From Nitrospiraceae bacterium (lineage in GTDB: Bacteria > Nitrospirota > Nitrospiria > Nitrospirales > Nitrospiraceae), in contig SHZW01000008.1 in assembly GCA_009692155.1 (NCBI GenBank), positions 1 to 64,000 on the forward strand: 64,000 nucleotides of DNA. The letters run 5' to 3'. Under the pieces are notes generated by a model. It ran no database searches, had not been told where the DNA came from, and saw nothing but the letters and a program-made list of their open reading frames with translations. A program made the position numbers and the translations under genes. Each line of letters opens with the position of its first letter. The stretch's first letter is position 1. Positions 17,368 through 25,900 of this stretch are shown in pieces.

Positions 17368-19053
17368 TTATGCGCCGGCCAGCATCACGCGATTGCGGCC
17401 GTTGTTCTTGGCCTGGTAGAGCGCCGCATCGGCGTTGACGAGCAAGAGGTCGGCCGTGCGGCCGGATTCCGGAAACGTCGCAACGCCAAGGCTGGCGGTG
17501 ACCGCTTTGCACTGATTGGCTTCGTCAGCCGTTTCCGTTGCGATCCGCTGGCGGATGCGCTCGGCGACCTCCAGGGCTCCCTTTTGATCCTGATCGGGGA
17601 GCAGGATCAAAAACTCCTCCCCTCCGTACCGGGCGGCAAAGTCGTTGGTTCTCAACGACGATTGTAAAACATCTCCCACTTTCTTCAACAGCACGTCTCC
17701 CTCGGGATGGCCGTAGGTGTCGTTGTATTTCTTGAAGTGGTCCACGTCCACCATCATGATGGAGAACGACCGTCCGTGCCGCTGGTGCCGCGAGACTTCC
17801 GCGTTCAGGGTCTCTCTCATGTGGCGGCGGTTGTGGAGGCCTGTCAGGGCGTCGGTTAAGGAGATTGCTTCCAGGGTCTGGTTCCGTTCGTTGAGTGCGA
17901 GGTTTACGGACGTCAGTTCCTGTTGCGCCTCCCGCACATAGGCGACCATCGTGTTGAACATCTTCGCCAGGCGTTCGATCTCCCGCGGAGGATCGGCCGT
18001 GATTTCAACGGACAGGTCGCCGCCCGCCACTCTGGCGGCGCCTTCCGTCAGGCGGGTCAGGGGGCCGATGATCGTGAGCGACAGCAGGTAGGCGATCAGC
18101 CCGACACCCATTAACAGCCAGGCCGTGGAGATCAACGTCACGTTGCGAATGTTGACCAGCGCGCGGTAGGCGTCCTCATAGTTTTTTTCCGCCACGACAC
18201 CCCACCCCAGTCGGGGAATCTGCTGCATCACCGCCAACACGTCGAGATTGTCGTAGTTCATCTGCGTGAGCTCCCCGGGCTCTCCGGCGAAGAACGTGCG
18301 CGTGGCTTGCTCGGGAAGCTTGGTCGTGAGCACGGAGTGCGGCGAGAGCAGCGAGCTGAGCACGCGCGTCCCGTCGGGCTTCACAATATAGAGGTGCCTC
18401 GTCTGCCCCTGGGACCATTGATGCAGCACGGCTTCCATCGAGCCGAAATTAAGCGTGGCGGCCAGCACGCCCAGGAAGCGGCCGTTCGCGGTCTTCAGCG
18501 GCACGGCCACGGTCATGACGGTTTTGCCGCGGCCTTTGTCCCAGTGCGCGCCGGTCAGGATCGGCTGGTCGAGCCTGGCCTGCTTTTGCCAGTCGTTCGG
18601 CAGCGACACGCGGGCCGTCGGCTTGGCGCTGGCCACGATCACGGCGCCGGTTGTATCGAGCACGAGCAGGTCCTCGTAATCCGAAAACTTGCCCTGGACC
18701 GACTTGAGGTAGTCCTGGGAGCGTCGCAAAACCTGCGCGCGAGTCCCGCCTCCGCGCAGCGCCTTCTCCACGTTTTCGGACAGCTCGTAGGAACTGGAAA
18801 AGACGCGTAATTCGTACACGCGCTCCTTGAGCCACAGTTCGAACTCCCGCGCGATACTGACCGACGCGCTCCGGAGTTCTTCGTGCAGTTTCCCGGTCAG
18901 GGCGGATTTGTTCTGGCTGTAGAGCAACCATCCCGTCGTCCCGGTCGGGATCAACGTGGCGAGCACGGCCAGAATCAGGATGCGTTGTTTGACGGAATCG
19001 AGATGGAGCGTACGCAGGAAGAGGCTGAGAATTCGCTCAAGAAGTCGCAGCAC
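17368..19053 (-). CDS. Membrane diguanylate cyclase (sensor-HAMP-GGDEF)
   Basis: Makes cyclic di-GMP. 561 aa: membrane helix at about 28-48, periplasmic dCache-like sensor to about 300, second helix near 305-325, HAMP domain, then GGDEF domain with active-site GGEEF (477-481). The inhibitory I-site RTND is five residues before it, so product inhibition is likely. Divergent from selO; a 24-bp palindrome sits between the two. A PilZ protein, a likely c-di-GMP effector, is encoded 3.7 kb away. Confidence 0.9.
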   Translation of the reverse strand: MLRLLERILSLFLRTLHLDSVKQRILILAVLATLIPTGTTGWLLYSQNKSALTGKLHEELRSASVSIAREFELWLKERVYELRVFSSSYELSENVEKALRGGGTRAQVLRRSQDYLKSVQGKFSDYEDLLVLDTTGAVIVASAKPTARVSLPNDWQKQARLDQPILTGAHWDKGRGKTVMTVAVPLKTANGRFLGVLAATLNFGSMEAVLHQWSQGQTRHLYIVKPDGTRVLSSLLSPHSVLTTKLPEQATRTFFAGEPGELTQMNYDNLDVLAVMQQIPRLGWGVVAEKNYEDAYRALVNIRNVTLISTAWLLMGVGLIAYLLSLTIIGPLTRLTEGAARVAGGDLSVEITADPPREIERLAKMFNTMVAYVREAQQELTSVNLALNERNQTLEAISLTDALTGLHNRRHMRETLNAEVSRHQRHGRSFSIMMVDVDHFKKYNDTYGHPEGDVLLKKVGDVLQSSLRTNDFAARYGGEEFLILLPDQDQKGALEVAERIRQRIATETADEANQCKAVTASLGVATFPESGRTADLLLVNADAALYQAKNNGRNRVMLAGA

Positions 19054-19094
19054 GGCGGGCTTTTTTCCGAGGTTTGCGCAAGCCGATTGCCGAC

Positions 19095-19118
19095 GGGGCG
19101 ACTATACCATAGTCGTCC
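19095..19118. promoter_or_regulatory. Palindrome between the diguanylate cyclase and selO genes
   Basis: GGGGCGACTAT / ACC / ATAGTCGTCCC: 11-bp arms with one mismatch around a 3-nt centre. On the minus strand it includes TATAGT, a possible -10 for the cyclase gene. It could be an operator; no regulator is identified. Confidence 0.35.
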
Positions 19119-19171
19119 CGTCGCGTCTTGCGTGAAGAAGCCCTGCGGCGGTTGAACGGCGCGGGAGCCCC

Positions 19172-20662
19172 GTGCGATCATGTCCCATGGCGCACCGGCA
19201 CAGACTCGAGGAGCTTCAATTCGACAATACCTACGCGCGCCTGCCGGAGGCGTTTTACGCCAGAGTCGAACCGACGCCGCTGCCGAACCCCGTTCTGGTG
19301 AGCTTCAACCCGGACGCCGCCGCGCTGCTGGACCTGGATCCGGACGAGGCCAAGCGCCCGGAGTTTGCCGGCGTGTTCGGCGGGCAGTTGCTCATCCCCG
19401 GCAGCGAACCGGTCGCGATGGTTTATTCTGGGCATCAATTCGGCATCTACGCCGGGCAGCTGGGGGACGGGCGGGCGATCCTGCTCGGCGAAGTGCGCAA
19501 CGGTCTGGGAGAGAAATGGGATTTGCATCTGAAAGGGGCCGGCCAGACGCCGTTCTCGCGCGACGGTGACGGTCGCGCCGTCCTGCGCTCCACGATTCGG
19601 GAATACCTCTGCGGCGAAGCCATGCACGGGCTCGGCATTCCGACGACCCGTTCGCTCTGTATCGTGGCCGGGGACGAACCGGTCCTGCGCGAACGCCCGG
19701 AGGTCGGCGCGATGCTGTTGAGGATGGCGCCCACGCACGTGCGGTTCGGCTCCTTTCAGACGTTCTTTGCCCGCCGGCAGCCGGAGCATGTGAAACAGCT
19801 CGCTGATTACGTGATCGCGCGGTTCTATCCGCATCTGGCCGGCGCGGCCGACACATACCCGGGATTCTTTGATGCGGTCTCGGTCCGCACCGCGCAGCTC
19901 ATCGCCAAGTGGCAGGCGGTCGGCTGGGCGCATGGCGTCATGAACAGCGACAATATGTCCATTATCGGGCTCACGCTCGACTACGGGCCGTTCGGCTTTC
20001 TGGATGCGTACGATCCCGCGTTCATCTGCAACCATTCCGATCACCACGGCCGGTATGCGTTCCGGAACCAGCCGGACATCGGCTATTTCAACCTGCGCTG
20101 CCTCGGCCAGGCGCTGTCGTCGCTGGTGACGCCGCAGCAGGAACAAGAAGCCCTGGCCGCCTACGAAGCCGCGCACGCCGCGCATTATCTGGAGCTCATG
20201 CGAGCCAAGCTGGGATTGCAGACATCGACATCGGAGGACGGCGCGCTGATCAGCGACCTGCTCGCGTTGATGGCCATGAACCAGGTGGATTACACGATCT
20301 TCTTCCGCGCGCTGGGCGGCTTCAAGAGCGGCGCGGCGGAGACGAATGATTTGGTGCGGGATTTTTTCACGGACCGTGACGAGTTCGACCGCTGGGCGAT
20401 TCGATATGCGGACCGGCTGTGGGTGGAAGCCGGTCGCGACGACGACCGCAGGGCGCGCATGAATCGGGTCAATCCCAAGTACGTTCTCCGGAACTATCTG
20501 GCGCAGACGGCCATCGAGCGGGCCCAACAGAAGGACTATTCGGAAATCGATCGCCTCCGGCAGTTGCTCAAGGATCCCTTTGCGGAGCAACCGGACATGG
20601 ATGCCTACGCCGCCCCGCCCCCCGATTGGGGCCGGCAGATCCTCGTGAGCTGTTCCTCCTAA
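19172..20662 (+). CDS. selO: Protein adenylyltransferase SelO
   Basis: Pseudokinase-fold enzyme that transfers AMP to protein hydroxyls. 496 aa. Signatures: FDNTYARLPEAFYARV at the N-terminus, YSGHQFGIYAGQLGDGRA, LHLKGAGQTPFSRDGDGRAVLRS, GVMNSDNMSIIGLTLDYGPFGF and the C-terminal SCSS, where the Cys replaces the selenocysteine of eukaryotic SelO. Start taken at GTG 19172, which has GGGAG just upstream; ATG 19187 is the alternative. Confidence 0.92.
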   Translation: MRSCPMAHRHRLEELQFDNTYARLPEAFYARVEPTPLPNPVLVSFNPDAAALLDLDPDEAKRPEFAGVFGGQLLIPGSEPVAMVYSGHQFGIYAGQLGDGRAILLGEVRNGLGEKWDLHLKGAGQTPFSRDGDGRAVLRSTIREYLCGEAMHGLGIPTTRSLCIVAGDEPVLRERPEVGAMLLRMAPTHVRFGSFQTFFARRQPEHVKQLADYVIARFYPHLAGAADTYPGFFDAVSVRTAQLIAKWQAVGWAHGVMNSDNMSIIGLTLDYGPFGFLDAYDPAFICNHSDHHGRYAFRNQPDIGYFNLRCLGQALSSLVTPQQEQEALAAYEAAHAAHYLELMRAKLGLQTSTSEDGALISDLLALMAMNQVDYTIFFRALGGFKSGAAETNDLVRDFFTDRDEFDRWAIRYADRLWVEAGRDDDRRARMNRVNPKYVLRNYLAQTAIERAQQKDYSEIDRLRQLLKDPFAEQPDMDAYAAPPPDWGRQILVSCSS

Positions 20663-20817
20663 CCCCGACTCATCCGCCGGGCGGCACGACAGCATATGCG
20701 CGCATTTCTGGCGAGAGATGAAACCATTCACGCCCGGTATGGAAGATTTTCGAATCAGTCCTGGTGCTGAAGATCGATCCGTGACGAGCAGCGGGCGGAG
20801 TTGCGCATACCGGGTGA

Positions 20818-21840
20818 TTACGACTTCTTTACCGGAGCGGTCTTCGCCGAGGCGGACAGCTCCTTCATCAAGGCCTGGGCGTCTTCTCGCGGATTCCCCT
20901 TGAGAAGACCACGCGCCTTGTTCACGTCTGCCGGCATCCCGAGGCCCTTGGCGTAGATGCGGGCGAGGATGACGCTCGGATAGGGCAGTCCTTCGCCGGC
21001 AGCTGTTTTGAAATAATCGAGGATCCGGCTGTTGAAGGGCGCCAACTGGCCTTCCACTCCATTCGCATAGAGGGTCTCCAGCTGCGCCTGCGCCTGCTCA
21101 CTCAAGGCGGCGGCTTCGTGGAGAAGCACCGGCAGGGCCTCGCGGATGCGCCCTGCTTGTAGCAACCCTACGCCGACGCTTTCGTCCGGGGCCCGTCCCT
21201 TGAGGTCCGACACCTGCTGCCAGAGCGAACGACGGTATGCGCCGAACGCATCCTGCACGACGCGCGCCTCGCCGGCCGACCGATTCCCGGTCGTCAGCAT
21301 CATCTTCCGCAAGCTGGCGAGCGCCTCCTTGGCCTGCGGCACTTCCTGATCGGCGGCGAGGAACCACCAGGAGATGGCGGAGGCCAGATTTCGCTCCACG
21401 CCCGTGCCTGACGCATAGGCGACTCCCGCGTAGTATTGCGCCTGCGGCACGCCGGCTTGCGCGGCGGCCCACGCATGCGTGACCATCAACGCGATGCCCA
21501 GATGCAGATGGGCGTGGGCAAGGTCCGGCTGTTGGCGGATCACGGTCCGGTAGGCGTCGATCGCACTGTCCACGTCGCCGCTGAGATAGAGGGCCGTCCC
21601 GAGGCTGAAGCGGGCCTGGACCAGATCCGGTTGAAGCCTCAGCGCCTCGCGCAATTCCGCCCTCGCGTCGAGCAGATCGCCCGAGGACAGCAAGCCGACG
21701 CCTTGTGAATAGTGCAGGTGCGCGGCATCACGGCCGCCTGTTTGTTGGGGCGTCGTCTCGGCGCCCAGCGCGACACCAGGTCCAGGGCCGAACGCGGTTC
21801 CGGACACGGCAACGAGCATGGCAATCATCAGTCTGTTCAT
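20818..21840 (-). CDS. Exported TPR/Sel1-repeat protein
   Basis: 340 aa from ATG 21840 (AGAGG 7 nt upstream). N-terminal signal peptide (MNRLMIAMLVAVSGTAFG...), TPR units at about 50-125 (SGDLLDARAELREALRLQPDLVQAR) and Sel1-type repeats after (QAQYYAGVAYASGTGVERNLASAISWW; LARIYAKGLGMPADVNKARGLL). The family mediates protein contacts, here in the envelope. The long upstream extension of the frame overlaps xthA and is spurious. Confidence 0.8.
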   Translation of the reverse strand: MNRLMIAMLVAVSGTAFGPGPGVALGAETTPQQTGGRDAAHLHYSQGVGLLSSGDLLDARAELREALRLQPDLVQARFSLGTALYLSGDVDSAIDAYRTVIRQQPDLAHAHLHLGIALMVTHAWAAAQAGVPQAQYYAGVAYASGTGVERNLASAISWWFLAADQEVPQAKEALASLRKMMLTTGNRSAGEARVVQDAFGAYRRSLWQQVSDLKGRAPDESVGVGLLQAGRIREALPVLLHEAAALSEQAQAQLETLYANGVEGQLAPFNSRILDYFKTAAGEGLPYPSVILARIYAKGLGMPADVNKARGLLKGNPREDAQALMKELSASAKTAPVKKS

Positions 21841-21916
21841 GGGGATCCTCTCTTCAGGAATAATGCGGTGGCGGGGGAGTATAGCATTCGAGACAAAAAA
21901 TGAAGGGGGGGGGAAG

Positions 21917-22699
21917 CTACATCGAGAATTCCGCCCAGAGAAATGTGTGATCCGACGAATTCGGCTGCTTGCGCGGTTCGACGTCCACGTCGGAGGCGAC
22001 GCAGTGTTCCGCCAGCGGCGGTGTTGCCATGATGTGGTCGATGCGCCAGCCCTTGTTGGCTTCCAGCGAGCTGGGCGCGCGGTAATCCCAAAACGTGTAT
22101 TGCTGGCGGGTGGGGTAGAGTTTGCGAAACACGTCCACGAAGCCCCACGCGACGGCTTCCTGGTAGACCCGGCGCGCGTCGGCGTGAAAACAGACATGGT
22201 TCAAATGCTTGTCCGGGCTGTGCACGTCGATCGGCTCCGGCGCCACGTTCATATCCCCGCACCAGACGGCCGGCTTCTTCGGCGAGAGGTGCTTCTCGAA
22301 ATATTTCTTCAGGCGTTTGTACCACTGCAGTTTGTACTGGTATTTCGGCGAATCGATTTCGAAGCCTTGCGGGATGTAGGTGTTGACGATGGGAATGCCG
22401 CGGATCACGGCGCGGATCAACCGCGGTTCGTCCGGCTCGCCGTCGCCGACGTCCAGCCCGTACGCGACGGACTCGGGTTTCTCGCGGCTGAAAATCGCCA
22501 CGCCGTTGTACGCCTTCATGCCGCGAAACGCGATGTGGTATCCGGACGGCTGCAGCGCCAACAGGGGAAAATCCTCGTCCTGGACCTTCGTCTCCTGCAC
22601 GCAGAGCACATCGGGCTTGTGCGACTCGAGCCACCCGAGGACGGTGTCGATGCGCTTGCGGATCGAGTTGACGTTGTAAGTGGCGACCTTCAATCTCAC
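21917..22699 (-). CDS. xthA: Exodeoxyribonuclease III / AP endonuclease
   Basis: Repairs abasic sites and removes 3' blocks. 260 aa EEP-fold nuclease: N-terminal ATYNVNSIRKR, metal-ligand Glu in VLCVQETKVQDEDFP, WCGDMNVAPEPIDVHSP, WRIDHIMATPPL and C-terminal SSDHTFLWAEF with the catalytic Asp-His. All expected motifs are intact. Divergent from the PilZ gene. Confidence 0.93.
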   Translation of the reverse strand: MRLKVATYNVNSIRKRIDTVLGWLESHKPDVLCVQETKVQDEDFPLLALQPSGYHIAFRGMKAYNGVAIFSREKPESVAYGLDVGDGEPDEPRLIRAVIRGIPIVNTYIPQGFEIDSPKYQYKLQWYKRLKKYFEKHLSPKKPAVWCGDMNVAPEPIDVHSPDKHLNHVCFHADARRVYQEAVAWGFVDVFRKLYPTRQQYTFWDYRAPSSLEANKGWRIDHIMATPPLAEHCVASDVDVEPRKQPNSSDHTFLWAEFSM

Positions 22700-22805
22700 A
22701 ATGCAGCTCCGGTTCGATCCATCCTGCCGGGGTGATTATAGCAAGCGGAATATTGTCTGTCTGCCCTCGCCTTTCGCCATGCGTCTGGGTAGAATGGCGC
22801 CCCAT

Positions 22806-23303
22806 ATGGCCGCCGGGGATGTGTCAGAGAGTTCGACGGTACGGTGTCCCGATTGCAGGAAGGAATCGGTGCATCGGGTGCCGTGTCTCTCGTTGAGCGA
22901 ACAGTTCAAAAGCCTGTTGTTCGTCTCGCCCTTCCGCTGTCAGGCCTGCGGCCATCGGTTTCCGGCCTTTCGGCTCGGACGGCACTACCCTCCGGTTTCG
23001 GAACGCCGGACACACGAGCGGATTCCGGTCCGGCTGTCCCTGGCCTTCTCGGGCGGTCGTATCAAGGGTGAGGGGGTGCTCATCAATATTTCTCTGGGCG
23101 GGTGCCTGATCGAGACGGCGGCGTTGGTGAAGGCGGACGACATTTTCCATTTGAAACTGTTTGTGCATGAGCAGGAGCCGGCCATCGAGGTGGCCGCGAT
23201 GGTTCGTTCGGTCGGGGCCAAGTGGGTAGGCATGAAGTTTCTTCGCTCGGCCCGCGAGGACCGTCGGCTGGTCGCGTATCTCCGGTCGCAAGGCATCGAA
23301 TAG
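22806..23303 (+). CDS. PilZ-domain protein with N-terminal zinc ribbon
   Basis: 165 aa. N-terminal C-x2-C pairs (VRCPDCRKE and FRCQACGHRFP) form a probable zinc ribbon. The PilZ domain starts at about residue 70: ERRTHERIPVRL (RxxxR) and the DxSxxG-like INISLGGCLIE (D replaced by N), so c-di-GMP binding is likely but not certain. TAGAAT at 22790-22795 lies 10 nt before the ATG, suggesting a leaderless transcript; ATG 22794 would fall inside that -10 box. Confidence 0.78.
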   Translation: MAAGDVSESSTVRCPDCRKESVHRVPCLSLSEQFKSLLFVSPFRCQACGHRFPAFRLGRHYPPVSERRTHERIPVRLSLAFSGGRIKGEGVLINISLGGCLIETAALVKADDIFHLKLFVHEQEPAIEVAAMVRSVGAKWVGMKFLRSAREDRRLVAYLRSQGIE

Positions 23304-23311
23304 CGACGCAT

Positions 23312-23566
23312 ATGACGGCCCGTGCGTTGCAATTGCGACAGAGTGCGACAATCGCCAGGTCGGTCGGGGTGGTGGCGATCGCGCTCGGATTCATTCTGGG
23401 GATGCAGGGGCTGGACAACCCGGAATCGGGATGGCTGCAGACCGCGCAGGGGCTGATCGTCACCGGCCTGCTCGCGCAGGGTTACGCGCTCTGGTGCACG
23501 GTCCGGTGGAAGCGCGAGCGGGAGAATGGTGACGATCAGAATAAACGCGAGAGGAAAGACCCGTGA
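23312..23566 (+). CDS. Small two-helix membrane protein
   Basis: 84 aa with hydrophobic segments at about 14-32 (IARSVGVVAIALGFILGM) and 44-64 (AQGLIVTGLLAQGYALWC), and a charged tail KRERENGDDQNKRERKD. It starts 8 nt after the PilZ stop and overlaps the next gene by a GTGA junction. Function unknown; perhaps part of an older membrane locus with the MscS remnant downstream. Confidence 0.6.
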   Translation: MTARALQLRQSATIARSVGVVAIALGFILGMQGLDNPESGWLQTAQGLIVTGLLAQGYALWCTVRWKRERENGDDQNKRERKDP

Positions 23567-24061
23567 CGCATACCCTGATCGACGAGTGGCGGCCATTATT
23601 TGAGGCGATGACGCCGAATGTGCTGGCCGTGCTGGCGCTGCTGGCCGCCGTGGTGGTCCTGCGGTTCATCCTGCTGCGCGCGATCGTGTTCCCCAACAGC
23701 CTGCTGCTGGCCCATCCGCTCATCAACGAAACGTACATGAAGGAGTACATCGTCCACACCATGACGATCCCGCTGGCCGTGACGGACGACTGGCAGGCGG
23801 CGGAAAAAAATTCTGCTGGGCATCGCCGATGAGGCATGCCAGCCGTTCCTTGAGAAGGCCGCCCGGCACATGAAGGAACTCGAGGGGAAAAACTGGATGG
23901 ACGTACCGTCGGTCAAGCCGAGGGTGTCGATCCAGATTCCCGAACCGGGGCGGATCAACCTGTTCCTGCGCATTCCCACGCCGGCGCACCGCACCTCGCG
24001 TCTGGAGCAGATGATCCTGCGCCGGTTCCTGCTGGCTTTCCGGGGATCGGCGCACACATAA
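23563..24061 (+). pseudogene. MscS-like channel remnant with internal deletion and frameshift
   Basis: GTG 23563 overlaps the upstream stop. The product runs a membrane helix (VLAVLALLAAVVVLRFILL) straight into IVFPNSLLLAHPLIN, the post-channel 'FxPNS' segment of MscS proteins, and lacks the pore helix and most of the channel. After DDWQAAEK an A7 run (23804-23810) shifts the frame; dropping one A restores ILLGIADEACQPFLEKAARH and the MscS beta/alpha C-terminal domain (PRVSIQIPEPGRINLFLRIP) to 24061. Frameshift position is clear; the MscS assignment is inferred from the C-terminal half. Confidence 0.65.
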
Positions 24062-24100
24062 ATTCCGTGCCTGTTGCACGCTGGTGCTCGACTTCAACCG

Positions 24101-24427
24101 TCAACGTTTGGCTGCGCGCAGCTCGATCCCGAAGCGGGGCGGGGCGATAGCCTCGCTGCGGCAGGTCGGACAGCGGCCGGGCGTGGTCAGGCGGGCGCGT
24201 TCGCGAAAGACGAAGCCGCAGTCGTGGCATCGCGACGGCTCGAGCAGGAACCGTCTGGTCGTGTCCCGCGCCAGCGACCGGACCACGTGGACCAGGTGCT
24301 CTTCAATTTCACGCTCCGGCGCGCCGATCATTCCTGCCAGCTCGCTCGCCGAGCGCTGCGTGCCGGTCAGGAGATGCATCAGTTGTTGTCGAACGGTCAG
24401 GGGTTTCGCGGAACTATCGTCGGCCAT
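24101..24427 (-). CDS. HTH and zinc-ribbon transcriptional regulator
   Basis: 108 aa from ATG 24427. N-terminal winged-HTH (LTVRQQLMHLLTGTQRSASELAGMIGAPEREIEEHLVHVVRSL) followed by a zinc ribbon (CHDCGFVF ... GRCPTCRSE). This fusion matches the COG3357 type of predicted regulator, better known from archaea. Targets unknown. Divergent from the TPR lipoprotein gene 24 nt away, whose promoter it may overlap. Confidence 0.78.
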   Translation of the reverse strand: MADDSSAKPLTVRQQLMHLLTGTQRSASELAGMIGAPEREIEEHLVHVVRSLARDTTRRFLLEPSRCHDCGFVFRERARLTTPGRCPTCRSEAIAPPRFGIELRAAKR

Positions 24428-24451
24428 CGGCCGGTATCGTAGGTAAAGGCG

Positions 24452-25174
24452 ATGCGAGAAGCCAGAGCAAAGCACGGAACCTGCCTCGCCTCGCTGTCAA
24501 TCTTGCTCGCGGCGCTCTGCGGCTGCTCGCAACCTTCGTGGGAGGAGGCGATGGCGGCCGGACAGCAGGCCGCGGCGCAGGGCCGCCATGCCGACGCAGA
24601 GCGTATTTTTTCCGCCGCGGTGGGGAAGGCGGAACAATTTGGGTCCGAGGACCGGCGCGTTGCGCAGGCGCTCAGCGGCCTGGCGCAGGCCTGCGCGGCC
24701 CAGAACAAGCATGCCGAGGCGGAACCAATCTATCTTCGGGCCTTGAAGATTTACCAGGCGGTCCACGGCGAGATGCATCCGGACGTGGCGGCCACGCTGA
24801 ACAATCTCGGCGTCTTGTACCGCCGGCACGGCCAGTACGCCGATGCGGAACCGCTGCTTGTGCGGGCGGTGGCGATCAAGGAGAAGGTCTTCGGTCCGGA
24901 GCACCTGGAGCTGGCGCTCACGCTGAAAAATCTTGCCCAGCTCTACGCCAGCCAGGGACAGTTTGCCAAAGCCGAACCGCTCATGAGGCGGGTCGTGATC
25001 ATCCGTGAAAAGGCCCAGGGCGCCGTTCACCCGGACGTGGCGAACAGTCTCGATGAGCAGGCCATGCTGCTCCGCCAGATGGGACGGGAAAAAGAAGCCG
25101 AGCCACTGGAGATCCGGTCCCAGGACATCCGCACCAGAGCCTCTTCGCCGAGCCGGACGCCTGCACCACGCTGA
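24452..25174 (+). CDS. Lipoprotein with kinesin-light-chain-type TPRs
   Basis: 240 aa. Signal peptide and lipobox LCGC, then four 42-residue TPR units of the kinesin-light-chain type (AEPIYLRALKIYQAVHGEMHPDVAATLNNLGVLY; AEPLLVRAVAIKEKVFGPEHLELALTLKNLAQLY; AEPLMRRVVIIREKAQGAVHPDVANSLDEQAMLL). Anchored in the envelope, protein-binding. AAGG lies just upstream of the ATG. Confidence 0.85.
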   Translation: MREARAKHGTCLASLSILLAALCGCSQPSWEEAMAAGQQAAAQGRHADAERIFSAAVGKAEQFGSEDRRVAQALSGLAQACAAQNKHAEAEPIYLRALKIYQAVHGEMHPDVAATLNNLGVLYRRHGQYADAEPLLVRAVAIKEKVFGPEHLELALTLKNLAQLYASQGQFAKAEPLMRRVVIIREKAQGAVHPDVANSLDEQAMLLRQMGREKEAEPLEIRSQDIRTRASSPSRTPAPR

Positions 25175-25226
25175 CTCTGGCAGCACGACAGCGCGCGGCG
25201 AAAGAGAGCTGATCGCTGCCCGCCGG

Positions 25227-25790
25227 TCACTTGATATAAAAAATCAGGTTTCCCATCGGCTCTTCCTTCACCCATTCACTCTGGACCGGGCCCGTGCCGA
25301 ATGTGGCCACGAGCTGTTGCCGGGCGAAGATTGCCTGGCCGAAGACCCGGGCTTGCGAGCCGACGGTGCGCGGGGCGAATTGAGGGTCGCCGCCGCCGAG
25401 CTGTTTCCAGTACGTCACCAGAAAATTCGAGACCGGGGTGGTGCGCATGACCTGCGTGTCGGCCGGCAGGACATACATCCCGATCAGCGCGCGGACGGCG
25501 CCCTTGTCGTCCACAAACAGCACGACCGATTCCTTGAACCCGCCGGTTTTGGCAACCATGCCGCGGTCCAGATATTCGGTGGCCGTGGCCTCGAAGCCCA
25601 GCGGGGGGATGGATTGCCTGGTTGGCGGCTGCTTTTCCAGCCCCAGTTTGACGAGATGCTGATCCAGCCCCTTGGCTGTTCCAAGCGGCGCGGCCGCGCT
25701 GATTTCCATCCCGGCGCCGGGACCGTAGAGTTTCGTGTACCCAAAATAGACGACGCCGGCGAGCGCCAGCAGAATCACCAGGCTTTTCAT
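25227..25790 (-). CDS. Membrane-anchored protein of unknown function
   Basis: 187 aa from ATG 25790 with GGAGG 5 nt upstream. One N-terminal hydrophobic segment (LVILLALAGVVYFGYTKLYG), then a soluble domain with no motif I recognise (YLDRGMVAKTGGFKESVVLFVDDKGAVRALIGMYVLP). Probably periplasmic. Convergent with the TPR lipoprotein and divergent from murJ. Confidence 0.68.
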   Translation of the reverse strand: MKSLVILLALAGVVYFGYTKLYGPGAGMEISAAAPLGTAKGLDQHLVKLGLEKQPPTRQSIPPLGFEATATEYLDRGMVAKTGGFKESVVLFVDDKGAVRALIGMYVLPADTQVMRTTPVSNFLVTYWKQLGGGDPQFAPRTVGSQARVFGQAIFARQQLVATFGTGPVQSEWVKEEPMGNLIFYIK

Positions 25791-25900
25791 GGAACCTCCA
25801 GACGATTCGGTGAGGTACCGCGACGATAGAGTGGCCGATGCTACCATGCCCGGCCCGGTCATGTAGACGGTCTTCCCCGGTTCAGCTACAATTCGCCCCG

